This document shows positions 10,009 to 19,497 of a stretch of 64,000 nucleotides of DNA, piece by piece (position 1 is the stretch's first letter; every line of letters begins with the position of its first letter). Under the pieces are notes generated by a model, which saw nothing but the letters and a program-made list of their open reading frames with translations, searched no databases and was not told the origin of the DNA. Source of the stretch: CAYLWN01 sp964387625. Lineage in GTDB: Bacteria; Patescibacteriota; Microgenomatia; UBA10105. The position numbers and the translations under genes were made by a program. Location of the stretch: contig CAYLWN010000001.1 of NCBI GenBank assembly GCA_964387625.1, positions 62,001-126,000 of the forward strand, given 5' to 3'.

Positions 10009-11058
10009 ATGAATATATGTTTTTTTGGATCTTATGATCCCAATTATTCACGAAACAGTATATTGATTAATGGTTTAAATCAAAATAACGTTAAAGTATT
10101 TCAATGCAGATCAACTTATGGAAGTGTATTTTTACGTTATCCAGACTTAATCCGAAAATATTGGAAGATAAGAAACGAAATAAATGTTATTTATGTTGCG
10201 TTTGTGGGTCAGTTGAATATGCCACTGGCTTGGATTTTAGCAAGATTAACTGGTAAAAAATTAGTATTTGATATGTTTTATTCAATGTATGATACATATG
10301 TTTATGATAGGCAAAGTGCAAAACCAAACAGTATTCAAGCAAAATTATATTTTTCAATTGATAAAATGGCTACAATTTTGGCTGATGAGGTGATAACCGA
10401 TACCAAATCTTCAGGAAATTATTACAAAAAATTATTCAATATTAATCCAAACAAGTTACATCATGTTTATGTGGGAGCTGAAGAGATTTTTATCAAGCGA
10501 AAACATAAAGATAAGAAAAAATTAATAGTTGAATTTCACGGAATGTTTACTAGACTTACAGGAGCCAAATATTTTATAGAAGCAGCAAAAATATTGGAAA
10601 ATAATAAAAAATTGGAATTTTGGTTAATCGGTGATAGTCAAATATATAAAAAACCATTGCAATTACTAATAAAGTTAAAACCTAAAAATCTAATATATTT
10701 TCCTAAAATGCCTGTAAGGGAATTAGCTAAACATGTTTCACAAGCAGACGTTTCAATAAGTCATTTAGGAACATCAAAAAAAGCACGAATTGTAATTACC
10801 AATAAAACTTTTCATAGTTTAGCTTGCGGGATTGCTGTGATCGTTATCAATTCTTCAGGAAATAGAGAGTTATTGGAAGACAAGAAGAACGTAGTGATGG
10901 TTAGATCCGGTAATACGAAAGATTTAGTTGAGCAGATTTTAATTTTGCTTCATAATCCAAAACTTCGTCAAAATATTGCTGACAATGGTTATAGGATGTT
11001 TCAAAAATTTTTAACCAATAAGCAAATAGCCAAAGATTTGTTAATAAAAATTAGTTAG
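10009..11058 (+). CDS. GT4-family glycosyltransferase
   Basis: 349 residues. The N-terminal domain starts FFGSYDPNYSRNSIL; the C-terminal domain has EFHGMFTRLTGAKYFIEA and FWLIGDS, then FHSLACGIAVIVINSSGNREL, the GT4 sugar-nucleotide-binding region in a slightly diverged form. It begins two bases after the previous stop with no Shine-Dalgarno motif, so translation is probably coupled. Its stop is five bases from the stop of the convergent 11064-12638 gene. Cytoplasmic; substrate unknown. Confidence 0.75.
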   Translation: MNICFFGSYDPNYSRNSILINGLNQNNVKVFQCRSTYGSVFLRYPDLIRKYWKIRNEINVIYVAFVGQLNMPLAWILARLTGKKLVFDMFYSMYDTYVYDRQSAKPNSIQAKLYFSIDKMATILADEVITDTKSSGNYYKKLFNINPNKLHHVYVGAEEIFIKRKHKDKKKLIVEFHGMFTRLTGAKYFIEAAKILENNKKLEFWLIGDSQIYKKPLQLLIKLKPKNLIYFPKMPVRELAKHVSQADVSISHLGTSKKARIVITNKTFHSLACGIAVIVINSSGNRELLEDKKNVVMVRSGNTKDLVEQILILLHNPKLRQNIADNGYRMFQKFLTNKQIAKDLLIKIS

Positions 11059-11063
11059 TTTTA

Positions 11064-12638
11064 TTAATTTGAAATAGATTTGGCAATTATTATATCTCGT
11101 TCATCTTTGATTAAATTACCTCTATTATAAGGGAATTCTTCAGGTAACCCGATTATCAAAGTGTTAGATTTTATTAAATCCTCATTTAAATTAATTTTTC
11201 TAAATTCATATTTACCAAAAGAAGCATATCCTATATAAGAATTACGTTTGGTATTTTGAGATGAGAAAATTACTGTTGGATTTTTCTCTCCATATAATAA
11301 TATATAAATATATATTTGTTTTATGCTATCAGTAATAATTATTTGATCATATTTACTTTCTTGTGCTAGAGTATATTGAGCAATTTGTTTAGCTCCGTAT
11401 TGCCATTGTTGTTTGAATCTTGTAATGCTGTCGTTAAAATAAGCATTAAGAAAATTAATAAAACTTATTGTGTAAATTAAGGGAATAACTACTTTTAGTG
11501 ACAATTTTGAATTATTTAAAGTAATTGATATTAAATGAGTAATACCAAATGCAGTTAAAAAATCTATTGTAGGAAATAACATAGCGATTCTACCGGCATT
11601 TGGAGGTCCTGAAGTTAATGCCCCTGGTAATACCGAAATTATAATCCATCCATAAATAAATTTTCGAAATTTTGGAATAAAACTTATTCGATATAATCCA
11701 ATTATGATAAAGGGAATACTTGTTAAATAAAATAATCCTGTTCCGCATACATTAAAATATCTGGTATTACTGGTATCATAAAATAGAACAAAAGGATTAA
11801 ATTGTTGTACATAATTTAGAATAAATTTAATAATGATATCAATTAATGAAAAATTTGATGGATTAAGTCCGATAAATAAATTAATACCGGCAAATCGTGA
11901 TTGGGAGAATGGTTTAGAAATAATATCTGTAATTAATGGAACTGAAATTAAGATAACAATGATCAATGCGCATATAATTTGTTTTAAGGAGATAAATTTT
12001 CGAAATATCCAAAATAATAATATTATTAAGAGTGGGGTGGTTAGTCTAGGACTATGATATGCGTATACGGATAGTGATAGTATTGAAATTGAAAGAATAA
12101 ATAATAATTTTGATTTATTACGGATAAATTTAAAAAATAAAGTCAAACCGCATAACTGTAAAAATAAACCGTATGCAGCATCATGTACAATGCGTGACAG
12201 TTGAATGTGCCATGGAGAAATGGATATAAATAGTGTAGATAATAAAGCCAACATACTAAAAGAAAAATTTTGATTAAGTACTGACGATTTATTTTTAAGT
12301 AAAAAAGTTTTTATTAATTCTTTAATAAAAATATAAAATATTATTGTTGTGAATATGCCCACTAAAGCTGAAGGTAATCTGATGCTAAATTCGTTTAACC
12401 CAAATAATGCTATTGCAGGAATAGTTACATAAAAAATAATTGGAGTGACATCCGCTCTGAAAGAAATAGGAAACTTTTTATTATATTCATCAACTCCATA
12501 TTTTAAGAGGGTATAAGCATTATACCCAACACCCACTTCATCGCCATGCAAGGAAATGGGAATTTTTCCAAGTTTAAAAAAAATTAAAAAAACTGTCAGA
12601 ATAATAATTCCTGTTAAAATCCATATTTTAAACTTCAT
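11064..12638 (-). CDS. GT39/PMT-like GT-C glycosyltransferase
   Basis: 524 residues with a clear PMT_2 layout: first helix, then HGDEVGVGYNAYTL with the catalytic-type D33-E34 pair, then FGLNEFSIRLPSALVG, a hallmark of bacterial GT39-like proteins, followed by many hydrophobic segments and a soluble tail. Members take sugars from a polyprenyl phosphate and transfer them on the outer membrane face. The start overlaps the stop of the DPM1-like GT2 gene upstream by four bases. That pairing suggests that the GT2 makes the lipid-linked donor this protein uses. Confidence 0.75.
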   Translation of the reverse strand: MKFKIWILTGIIILTVFLIFFKLGKIPISLHGDEVGVGYNAYTLLKYGVDEYNKKFPISFRADVTPIIFYVTIPAIALFGLNEFSIRLPSALVGIFTTIIFYIFIKELIKTFLLKNKSSVLNQNFSFSMLALLSTLFISISPWHIQLSRIVHDAAYGLFLQLCGLTLFFKFIRNKSKLLFILSISILSLSVYAYHSPRLTTPLLIILLFWIFRKFISLKQIICALIIVILISVPLITDIISKPFSQSRFAGINLFIGLNPSNFSLIDIIIKFILNYVQQFNPFVLFYDTSNTRYFNVCGTGLFYLTSIPFIIIGLYRISFIPKFRKFIYGWIIISVLPGALTSGPPNAGRIAMLFPTIDFLTAFGITHLISITLNNSKLSLKVVIPLIYTISFINFLNAYFNDSITRFKQQWQYGAKQIAQYTLAQESKYDQIIITDSIKQIYIYILLYGEKNPTVIFSSQNTKRNSYIGYASFGKYEFRKINLNEDLIKSNTLIIGLPEEFPYNRGNLIKDERDIIIAKSISN

Positions 12639-13345
12639 ATTTTTGAAAAACGTAAATTAATCACAGTTTTAGTATAGGTTACAAACATGTTAAAAAATTT
12701 AGATTTGCTTATTCCATAAGTACGGTTTTTATAAAATACTGGAGTTTCAGTAATTGAATATTTTTTTCTATATATAATATATATTAGACGAATAAAGTAG
12801 TCACCAAAACCAAAAAAAATTTTGTATAGCTCAAGTTTTTTCAGGATTGATCTTTTGGTGATAAAAAATCCGCTGAGATTGTCGCTTATATCATGATTTA
12901 GTAAAACACGAATATATAAATTAAAATAATAGCTAAACCATTGGCGGATTCTATTTTCCATACCGCCGTTTTTTATATATCTTGACCCTATTACTAAATC
13001 AAATTTTTTTGACAACATAAACATTATAGGTATTTCTTTCGGGTTATGATTAAAATCAGTATCCATTACTAGAATATATTTTCCGCGAGAATGATTGATG
13101 CCATATAATATTGCACTGGCCAACCCTTTATTTTTTTTACGGATAAAAACTTTTACTGAGTGATTGTTTTTAAATTTATTTATTGTTTTTATACCTGTTA
13201 AATCCTGACTATCGTCATCCACCATGATGATTTCAGTAGAGATGTTATTTTTTTTGCAAATAATAAGTATAGAATTTATAAGTTTTATTATGTTTCCGCT
13301 TTCATTGAACGTAGGTAAAATAATAGAAAGATTTTTTGATTTCAT
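12635..13345 (-). CDS. DPM1-like polyprenyl-phosphate sugar synthase (GT2)
   Basis: 236 residues, close to single-domain dolichol-phosphate mannose synthase. It shows ILPTFNES (9-16), VDDDSQD (42-48), the metal-binding MDTD (94-97), IGSRYIKNGG near 120 and DNLSGFFI near 155, all typical of the DPM1 group of GT2. The reaction would be transfer of a hexose from a sugar nucleotide to undecaprenyl phosphate. No C-terminal membrane domain is present. It overlaps the GT-C gene downstream by four bases, which would be the consumer of its product. Confidence 0.8.
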   Translation of the reverse strand: MKSKNLSIILPTFNESGNIIKLINSILIICKKNNISTEIIMVDDDSQDLTGIKTINKFKNNHSVKVFIRKKNKGLASAILYGINHSRGKYILVMDTDFNHNPKEIPIMFMLSKKFDLVIGSRYIKNGGMENRIRQWFSYYFNLYIRVLLNHDISDNLSGFFITKRSILKKLELYKIFFGFGDYFIRLIYIIYRKKYSITETPVFYKNRTYGISKSKFFNMFVTYTKTVINLRFSKI

Positions 13346-13359
13346 AATATTAGAGGTTT

Positions 13360-14469
13360 TTATTCAGTTGATTTAGAATAAAATTTATTTATAATATGAG
13401 TTATATATTTTATTTGAGTGGTTTTAAGATCAATAAATGTGGGAAGATTAATTCCTTGTTGAAACAACATTTGAGATACAGGAAAATGTTTATTAGATTT
13501 ATACATAGGAAATTTGGTAATCGGGTAAAAAAACGGTCTGGAATCGATGCTGTTTTGTTTTAAATATTTAATCAGAGAATTACGTTTAATTTTTCCTCCT
13601 GATTTTAGAAGACAGGAAAAAAGCCAACAAACAGATTGGATGTCTTTATTAATTGGTTGGAATTGAATATTTGGTATTTTTGTAAGTTCCTTACGATATT
13701 TTGTGCTTATTTCATTTCTTATTTTAATAAACTTATTCATTTTTTTAAGCTGTGCTATTCCAATTGCAGCTTGTATATTGGTCATTCGATAGTTATATCC
13801 GATAATAGGATGATAATATTTTTTTATCGGTGACATACCGTGATTTTTCAGCAATTTAATTTTTTCAGCCAGTTGTTTACTATGTGTAATCAGCATTCCA
13901 CCTTCACCGGTAGTAATTATTTTATTACCATAAAAACTAAAACAGCCTATATCACCAAAGGTACCTACATATTTATTGTAATATTTTGCCCCATGAGCCT
14001 CAGCAGCATCTTCTACAACATATAATTTATATTTTTTAGCCAAGGACATAATTGGATTCATGTCAGCGGGGTATCCGTATAAATGTACCGGCATAATGGC
14101 TTTAGTTTTTTTTGTAATAGCTTTTTCAATAAGTTTAGGGTCGATATTCCATGTGTTGGGATCCACATCTATAAAAATGGGTTTTGCTCCCACATATTTA
14201 ATAGCATTTGCTGTAGCAACAAATGTTAGAGCTGGTAGAATAACTTCATCACCGGGTCCTATATTTAAAGCCAAAAGAGCTAAATGAAGAGCGATAGTGC
14301 CATTGGAACAACTAATTGCATGTGGTATATGAAAGTACTTTGCGAATTCATTTTCAAAAGTGTTGATATATTTTCCCGCAGAAGAAATCCATGTACTTTT
14401 TATGCAAAAAGTTGCAAGTTTTAATTCTTCTTTTCCTAAACTGGGTTGGGCAACAGGAATAAATTTCAT
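13360..14469 (-). CDS. DegT/DnrJ/EryC1/StrS sugar aminotransferase (perosamine-synthase-like)
   Basis: 369 residues, normal for the family. PLP-binding K183 lies in SFYGNKIITTGEGG; upstream are SCSNGTIALHLAL, TFVATANAI, PVHLYG and VVEDAAEAHGA, in the order seen in PglE, perosamine and related synthases. It would put an amino group on a 4-keto-6-deoxyhexose nucleotide using glutamate. Its ATG overlaps the stop of a GNAT acetyltransferase by four bases; that enzyme could acetylate the new amine. The 4-keto substrate may come from the dehydratase at the window start. Confidence 0.85.
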   Translation of the reverse strand: MKFIPVAQPSLGKEELKLATFCIKSTWISSAGKYINTFENEFAKYFHIPHAISCSNGTIALHLALLALNIGPGDEVILPALTFVATANAIKYVGAKPIFIDVDPNTWNIDPKLIEKAITKKTKAIMPVHLYGYPADMNPIMSLAKKYKLYVVEDAAEAHGAKYYNKYVGTFGDIGCFSFYGNKIITTGEGGMLITHSKQLAEKIKLLKNHGMSPIKKYYHPIIGYNYRMTNIQAAIGIAQLKKMNKFIKIRNEISTKYRKELTKIPNIQFQPINKDIQSVCWLFSCLLKSGGKIKRNSLIKYLKQNSIDSRPFFYPITKFPMYKSNKHFPVSQMLFQQGINLPTFIDLKTTQIKYITHIINKFYSKSTE

Positions 14470-15062
14470 AGTTTCTTAATTTTTAATAAATTATAGCTAT
14501 ATTTGTTCCAAACACGATCATATATAGAAAACGATGCATAAAACTTACCACCGGTTGATTTATAAAATTCATTTGCAGGAAAGTTTGATGATAACGTACC
14601 TACTTTTAAATGTTTAATATTTATATTAATAAGTTTTTTTTTCAGTTGTGATATTAATTTATTACCGATTCCCATGCGACGATGATGTTTATCGATTGCC
14701 AGAATTAATATTTCAGATGAAATTCCATCAGAGCAATTTCCATAGAAAATTGTTTGCCAAATATTTATTATAGTTTTTGGAGATATGATAATTTTTTTTA
14801 ATATAAATGGTAAAAATTTCCAAAATCCTTCAACAAGAGCTTTTTTCATAGTTATTTTTGTATTGGTAGTTGCTAATATAAAACCAACTAATTCATTTTT
14901 GTCATAATATCCTAAATTTATGATCTCGGATTGATTTATTAATTGTGCATGTAAGTTTTTTAGAAATCTCAGCCCAAATCCGGGAAGAAAATCATTAGTC
15001 ATTCCTTCATAATGAATCTTAGCAGAAGATATAAGATCACCTTGTTTTAAATTTTTTATCAT
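14466..15062 (-). CDS. GNAT-family N-acetyltransferase
   Basis: 198 residues with the acetyl-CoA-binding loop HRRMGIGNKL (127-136) after a strand with EILILAIDKHHR, as in the GNAT fold. It is flanked by four-base overlaps with an SDR epimerase and a DegT aminotransferase, which makes N-acetylation of a nucleotide-linked amino sugar the likely job, as with WecD or PglD (the latter from another fold). That role is inferred from context; the fold is seen in the sequence. Confidence 0.75.
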   Translation of the reverse strand: MIKNLKQGDLISSAKIHYEGMTNDFLPGFGLRFLKNLHAQLINQSEIINLGYYDKNELVGFILATTNTKITMKKALVEGFWKFLPFILKKIIISPKTIINIWQTIFYGNCSDGISSEILILAIDKHHRRMGIGNKLISQLKKKLININIKHLKVGTLSSNFPANEFYKSTGGKFYASFSIYDRVWNKYSYNLLKIKKL

Positions 15063-16015
15063 ATACGATTATTTTTATACCAATTAACAAATTTTTTTAT
15101 TCCTTGACTAAATTTAGTTTTAGGTTTCCAGCTAATAATTTTTTTAGCTTTATCTATATTAGCATAAGTTATTTTTGATTCCGCGCTTATTATTGGTTTA
15201 TTTATGATAATTAATTTATTTTTAGTATATTTCTCTATATATAATATTAATTTATTTAATGTAATAGGGTAAGAATTACCAATATTAAAAATATTAAAAG
15301 TCAAAGGTTTTTCAATGCATTTTATAATCGCCTGAACGATATCATCTATGTAGGTAAAATCACGTGCAGAATTACCTGGTCCGTATTTAATTACTGGCTT
15401 ATTGGAATAAGCTGCCTTTGTAAAGATATAAGGAGCCATATCTGGTCTACCATGAGGACCATAAACTGAAAAAAATCTTAAAATAACGGTAGGTAGTTTA
15501 TGTTTTTTATATAGTTTTATAATAATTTTTTCAGCAGTAAGTTTTGATTTAGCATACGGGGAATTAGGATGCAATTTGCCATTTTCTTTAAAAGGAATTT
15601 TAGATATATTTCCATATACACTGCTTGATGAAGAAAAGATAAATTTATTTATATGATTTTCTATAGATAATTTATATACATTTTTTGTACCATATATGTT
15701 GACGTATTCATACAATTTTGGATTGGTAATTGAATTTCTAACTCCAGTAAGAGCTGCTAAATGAATTACAACTTGGGGTTTATATTTTAGAAATACTTTT
15801 TTTAGCTCCAAATAATCGAGAATATCAATTTTTTTAAATTCAAAATTTGGATATTGAGAAAGAATTTTTAAATTATCTTTTTTGAGTTTTTGAGAATAAT
15901 TATTGATTATATTATCTATGCCAATTACCAATTTGTATTTTTTGATTAATTCTTGAGAGGTATGATAACCAATAAATCCCAAAGCTCCGGTGATTAAGAT
16001 AGTTTGTGGTTTCAT
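15059..16015 (-). CDS. UDP-glucuronate 4-epimerase-like SDR
   Basis: 318 residues. NAD-binding GALGFIG (10-16), FSSSSSVYGN (127-136), catalytic Y154-xxx-K158 in YAKSK, and FSVYGPHGRPDMAP from 182, which is close to the GPxGRPDMA signature of UDP-glucuronate 4-epimerases. It would interconvert UDP-GlcA and UDP-GalA or a related pair. The UDP-sugar dehydrogenase at 18099-19421 could provide its substrate. It is the first gene of the minus-strand operon running down to 11064. Confidence 0.8.
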   Translation of the reverse strand: MKPQTILITGALGFIGYHTSQELIKKYKLVIGIDNIINNYSQKLKKDNLKILSQYPNFEFKKIDILDYLELKKVFLKYKPQVVIHLAALTGVRNSITNPKLYEYVNIYGTKNVYKLSIENHINKFIFSSSSSVYGNISKIPFKENGKLHPNSPYAKSKLTAEKIIIKLYKKHKLPTVILRFFSVYGPHGRPDMAPYIFTKAAYSNKPVIKYGPGNSARDFTYIDDIVQAIIKCIEKPLTFNIFNIGNSYPITLNKLILYIEKYTKNKLIIINKPIISAESKITYANIDKAKKIISWKPKTKFSQGIKKFVNWYKNNRI

Positions 16016-16113
16016 TTCTTATAGCAGTATGGGGCAAGTTTTAAAACTACAGCAATATAGATGTCCATGATTTTGTATAATATATCAATTACAACAACCT
16101 GTCTAATATTGCT

Positions 16114-17082
16114 ATGATAACTTTTTTTTCCATACCAAAATCAGATAAAAACAATTCTAATATCATTCAAAAGAACTCAATCAATAGTTGGCTTAAATTA
16201 ACAGATGATATTATTCTGTTTGAGGGAAAAAAGGAAATTAATAATTATCAAATCAGTGATAATATAAAAATAATTTCTGGTATTAAAGAAAATAAGTATG
16301 GAACGCCTATTTTATCTGATGTCTTTAAAAAAGTGTACCAAAAAGCAAAATATCCAATTTTGGCATATGTAAATACAGATATAATATTATTTCCTGACTT
16401 TATCGATACAATAAAACAAATTTATTTTAAGAAATATCTATTGATTTCTAAAAGACAAAATATTTTGTTAAAAAAACAAATATCTTTTCAAACTAATTAT
16501 GTATCAAATTTGACTAAGACATTAAATCAACAAGGGAGAGAAGAACCTATTGGTAATTCTTCAGAGTTTTTTGTTTTCCCCAAAATCGTTAGGTTTCAAA
16601 TGCCGAATTTTGCAGTGGGAAGATTATATTGGGACAGCTGGATAATTTATCGGGCCAAGCTATTAAGAGTTCCGATTATTGATGGGACCAAAACTATTCA
16701 TTGTTTACATCAAATTCACGATTATGCTCATCATCCAAATGGTAAAGATGGAGTTTGGAATGGACCGGAGGCAAATCTAAATTACAGGTTATCAGGTGGT
16801 GGAAAAACACGTTTTAAAGTAAATGATGCCGATTGGATAACTACGGAAAATGGAATAATTAAGCCAAAAAATTCTATAAGAAGATATATTAGAACAATCA
16901 GGATAAAGGGAATAATTTACCCGAAATTAAATATTATTTTCTTTCCTTTATTTTTATTATTGAATGTATGTTTTAAATTAATTATTTTAATGAAATTTTT
17001 ATTATTTAAACGGGGTATTTTAAGTATAATTGATGCAATTAAACATCCGGAGGATATTGAGTATAAATTTAAAGAATTGTAA
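16114..17082 (+). CDS. GT-A-like glycosyltransferase with C-terminal membrane hairpin
   Basis: 322 residues. A DxD-like NTDIIL (87-92) follows an ILAYV strand, a DSWIIYRA segment lies near residue 170, and two hydrophobic segments come at about 270-300. This is a GT-A arrangement, but not ordinary GT2, since the usual N-terminal nucleotide motif is missing. It resembles proteins annotated as putative nucleotide-diphospho-sugar transferases. It stands alone on the + strand between two minus operons and ends three bases before the stop of the convergent gene. Function beyond sugar transfer is not clear. Confidence 0.5.
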   Translation: MITFFSIPKSDKNNSNIIQKNSINSWLKLTDDIILFEGKKEINNYQISDNIKIISGIKENKYGTPILSDVFKKVYQKAKYPILAYVNTDIILFPDFIDTIKQIYFKKYLLISKRQNILLKKQISFQTNYVSNLTKTLNQQGREEPIGNSSEFFVFPKIVRFQMPNFAVGRLYWDSWIIYRAKLLRVPIIDGTKTIHCLHQIHDYAHHPNGKDGVWNGPEANLNYRLSGGGKTRFKVNDADWITTENGIIKPKNSIRRYIRTIRIKGIIYPKLNIIFFPLFLLLNVCFKLIILMKFLLFKRGILSIIDAIKHPEDIEYKFKEL

Positions 17083-17085
17083 TTT

Positions 17086-18102
17086 TTATCTTTCGGTGAG
17101 CCGGTGTTCAACAGTTTCTCGGACGATATTTCTATCATGAGTAGTAAAGTACCACTCAATAGTTTTGTGTAAACCATTAAAAAATTTTACTTTCGGTTTC
17201 CAGCCTAGTAATTTATAAGCTAAAGAATTATCAGCGACACGATTTAAAGGCCCAATCGGCATATTTGGTTTAAATTTTATACGGGGATGAAATTTAGTAT
17301 ATTTACATATTTCCTGCACAGCATCGATAACTTTTATCCTTTCCATGGTTCCTAAATTTACTGCCGTACCATCATGGAGTTTTTCAGCTGCCAAAATTGT
17401 GCCTTTGACAATATCGCCAACATATGTCCAATTACGTATCTGTTCGCCGTTGCCCCATATTTCAAATGGATCTTGTTTGATAAAAGCTTTGGCGATCATG
17501 GCTATAACAGCATGATTTTCTAACCCACGTTCACCATAAACTGTAAAGTAACGGCAGGAAGCAGTTTTGATTCCCCATTCATGATAAAACGCTTTCAATG
17601 TCAACTCTCCCATAAGTTTCGCCCAACCGTACATATTGTCTGCATCAAATGGAGGTTTAACTAAGTTTTCTTTTAAATAAAGATTTTTTTTAGGATTGGT
17701 TTGCAAAAAATTTGGGTAAACACAACCTGAAGAAGCAAAAACGATTTTTTCCACTCCTTGTTTTATAGCAGTTAAAAACACTGCTCCATCCAAAGTTAAA
17801 TTGGTGCTGCAAGCTGCTTGATGTAAGTCTACATAACCTCGACCACCATGATCGCATGCTAAATGAAAGACGACATCAATATTGGAACACGCTTTTTTTG
17901 TTACAGCTGAATTCATTAAATCAGCCTGAATAAATTCTATGGCAGAATTTTTTATATGGCTTTTTAAATTATCTTTTTTTCCGGAGATTAAATTATCAAC
18001 TACCCGAACCTTTGCTCCTAGTTTCACTAACGCATCGACCAAGTGAGAGCCAATAAAAGATGCACCTCCTGTTATCAAGATACGGGTTTTTTTCCAGTTC
18101 AT
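17086..18102 (-). CDS. GDP-mannose 3,5-epimerase-like SDR
   Basis: 338 residues. NAD-binding GGASFIG (12-18); LACDHGGRGYVDLH at 82-95 corresponds to the ADMGGMGF region of GDP-mannose 3,5-epimerases; SSGCVYPN holds C127 where that family has its catalytic Cys; YGWAK gives Y158 and K162. It would epimerise or otherwise process a GDP- or UDP-hexose. It overlaps the UDP-sugar dehydrogenase upstream by four bases, and its stop lies three bases from the convergent gene's stop. It is visibly richer in G+C than its surroundings (24 of 60 bases on the line starting at 17101), which may mean recent acquisition. Confidence 0.7.
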   Translation of the reverse strand: MNWKKTRILITGGASFIGSHLVDALVKLGAKVRVVDNLISGKKDNLKSHIKNSAIEFIQADLMNSAVTKKACSNIDVVFHLACDHGGRGYVDLHQAACSTNLTLDGAVFLTAIKQGVEKIVFASSGCVYPNFLQTNPKKNLYLKENLVKPPFDADNMYGWAKLMGELTLKAFYHEWGIKTASCRYFTVYGERGLENHAVIAMIAKAFIKQDPFEIWGNGEQIRNWTYVGDIVKGTILAAEKLHDGTAVNLGTMERIKVIDAVQEICKYTKFHPRIKFKPNMPIGPLNRVADNSLAYKLLGWKPKVKFFNGLHKTIEWYFTTHDRNIVRETVEHRLTER

Positions 18103-19421
18103 ATTTTATTTAAACCGATTCCAATAGGATAATATTTTATATTATTGATGATATCAACAGATTTAATAATTCTCCAGCAATCAATAAGTATTGGTTTTCT
18201 TTTTTTATTTATTTGAATACTGTTTATTTCTTTAAAAGGAAGTGTTATTACAGATAAAGGATGATTGTCAATGCATTCCTTTATTGAATTAACATATTTT
18301 ACTCTATTTCCAAATATTTTTTTAGCATTGTTTTCTGCTTGCGGATCATAAATAGTGACGGGCCGTTTGTTTTTTATAAGTAATTGAGCTAATTTTAAAC
18401 CAAGAGATTCATCAATAACATCAGTATTATTCCTATAAGCTATTCCTATAATTGCGATTTTATCTTTTGGTTTAACTTTTGAAATTATCAAATTATATAT
18501 TCTTCTAAATTGATGTGAATTTATTTTGTCAGTAGCATAAGCTAAGGATATTTTTGTTTTGTAACGATTACCGGTATAAATTAATGCTTTATTATCTCGG
18601 GGAAAACAGGGACCACCATAACTTGGACCTCCTTTTAAATACTTATTTCCAATCCGTGAATCATTGCCTAAGGCATGTGTTATGGTATCGATATTTGCTC
18701 CGGGAATTTTTTCACACAGTTCAGAAAGCATATTTGCATATGATATTTTAGTTGTGATAAATGTATTTAGGGCAATTTTTGTAATTTCTGCATTAACATG
18801 ATTCATGGTGATAATTTTAGGATTATTTAAACAAATTTTATTATAAAAATTTGACATTATTTTTGAGCTTTTTAAATCAGAAGAGCCAATTAATACGAAG
18901 TCGGGATTTAAAAAGTTACTGATTACATTTCCTAATGCTACAAAAGAAGGATTGTAGCAGATGCCAAAATCTTTACCGGATATCTTTCCCGAAGTTTTTT
19001 CTATAATTGGTAAAATGTCTTTTTGTAATGATCCAGGCATAACAGTGCTAACAATTGCAACTACATGAAATTCTTTTTTTTGTTTAAGTGAAGCCCCTAT
19101 TTTTTTTAATGCTGAAATTACAAAACTATTTGTGAAACCACCGCCTGGTAAACTAGGTGTGGGCACGATTATAAACGAGATGGATGATTTAATTATTGCG
19201 TCATTATAATCTAATGTTGCATGGATATTTTTTTTATATTTAATTAAATAATCTTTATATAAGGGTTCATTTATGTGTGCTTTGCCTTGATTTACTGATT
19301 TTATATTATCATTATTTATATCGACACCTATAATTTTAAATCCTTGTTTGGCACAAGCTGCAGCGATTGGTGCACCAAGTTTACCTAAACCAAAAATTGA
19401 TATTGTAGATTTTAAATACAT
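18099..19421 (-). CDS. UDP-glucose/GDP-mannose dehydrogenase family protein
   Basis: 440 residues, normal for nucleotide-sugar 6-dehydrogenases. N-terminal GLGKLG (11-16) binds NAD; the middle domain has K215 and N219 in EITKIALNTF; catalytic C272 lies in GGPCFPRD; the C-terminal domain has IGIAYRNNTDVIDES. It oxidises the 6-hydroxyl of a sugar nucleotide to a uronate in two NAD-dependent steps. Its product could feed the epimerases at 15059 and 17086. A 76-base gap upstream holds a promoter-like sequence and a palindrome. Confidence 0.9.
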   Translation of the reverse strand: MYLKSTISIFGLGKLGAPIAAACAKQGFKIIGVDINNDNIKSVNQGKAHINEPLYKDYLIKYKKNIHATLDYNDAIIKSSISFIIVPTPSLPGGGFTNSFVISALKKIGASLKQKKEFHVVAIVSTVMPGSLQKDILPIIEKTSGKISGKDFGICYNPSFVALGNVISNFLNPDFVLIGSSDLKSSKIMSNFYNKICLNNPKIITMNHVNAEITKIALNTFITTKISYANMLSELCEKIPGANIDTITHALGNDSRIGNKYLKGGPSYGGPCFPRDNKALIYTGNRYKTKISLAYATDKINSHQFRRIYNLIISKVKPKDKIAIIGIAYRNNTDVIDESLGLKLAQLLIKNKRPVTIYDPQAENNAKKIFGNRVKYVNSIKECIDNHPLSVITLPFKEINSIQINKKRKPILIDCWRIIKSVDIINNIKYYPIGIGLNKI

Positions 19422-19456
19422 TGTAAATTAATTGAAATCTATTAATACATTTTAAG

Positions 19457-19480
19457 ATAATACCATATTGTTATAACAAT
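19457..19480 (-). promoter_or_regulatory. Candidate promoter with adjacent 14-bp palindrome before the dehydrogenase gene
   Basis: In the 76-base gap between the methyltransferase stop and the dehydrogenase start, the minus strand reads TGGTATTAT (19465-19457), an extended -10 element. Just upstream is a perfect palindrome ATTGTTATAACAAT (19467-19480), in the position of an operator. The predicted leader is about 30 bases. AT-rich palindromes arise easily by chance here, so this is tentative. Confidence 0.3.
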
Positions 19481-19497
19481 AACTTTAAAAGTTTTTT

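Noticed and set aside
13636..14287. Several short + strand frames opposite the DegT aminotransferase
   Set aside because: All are shadows of a clear conserved coding sequence on the minus strand.
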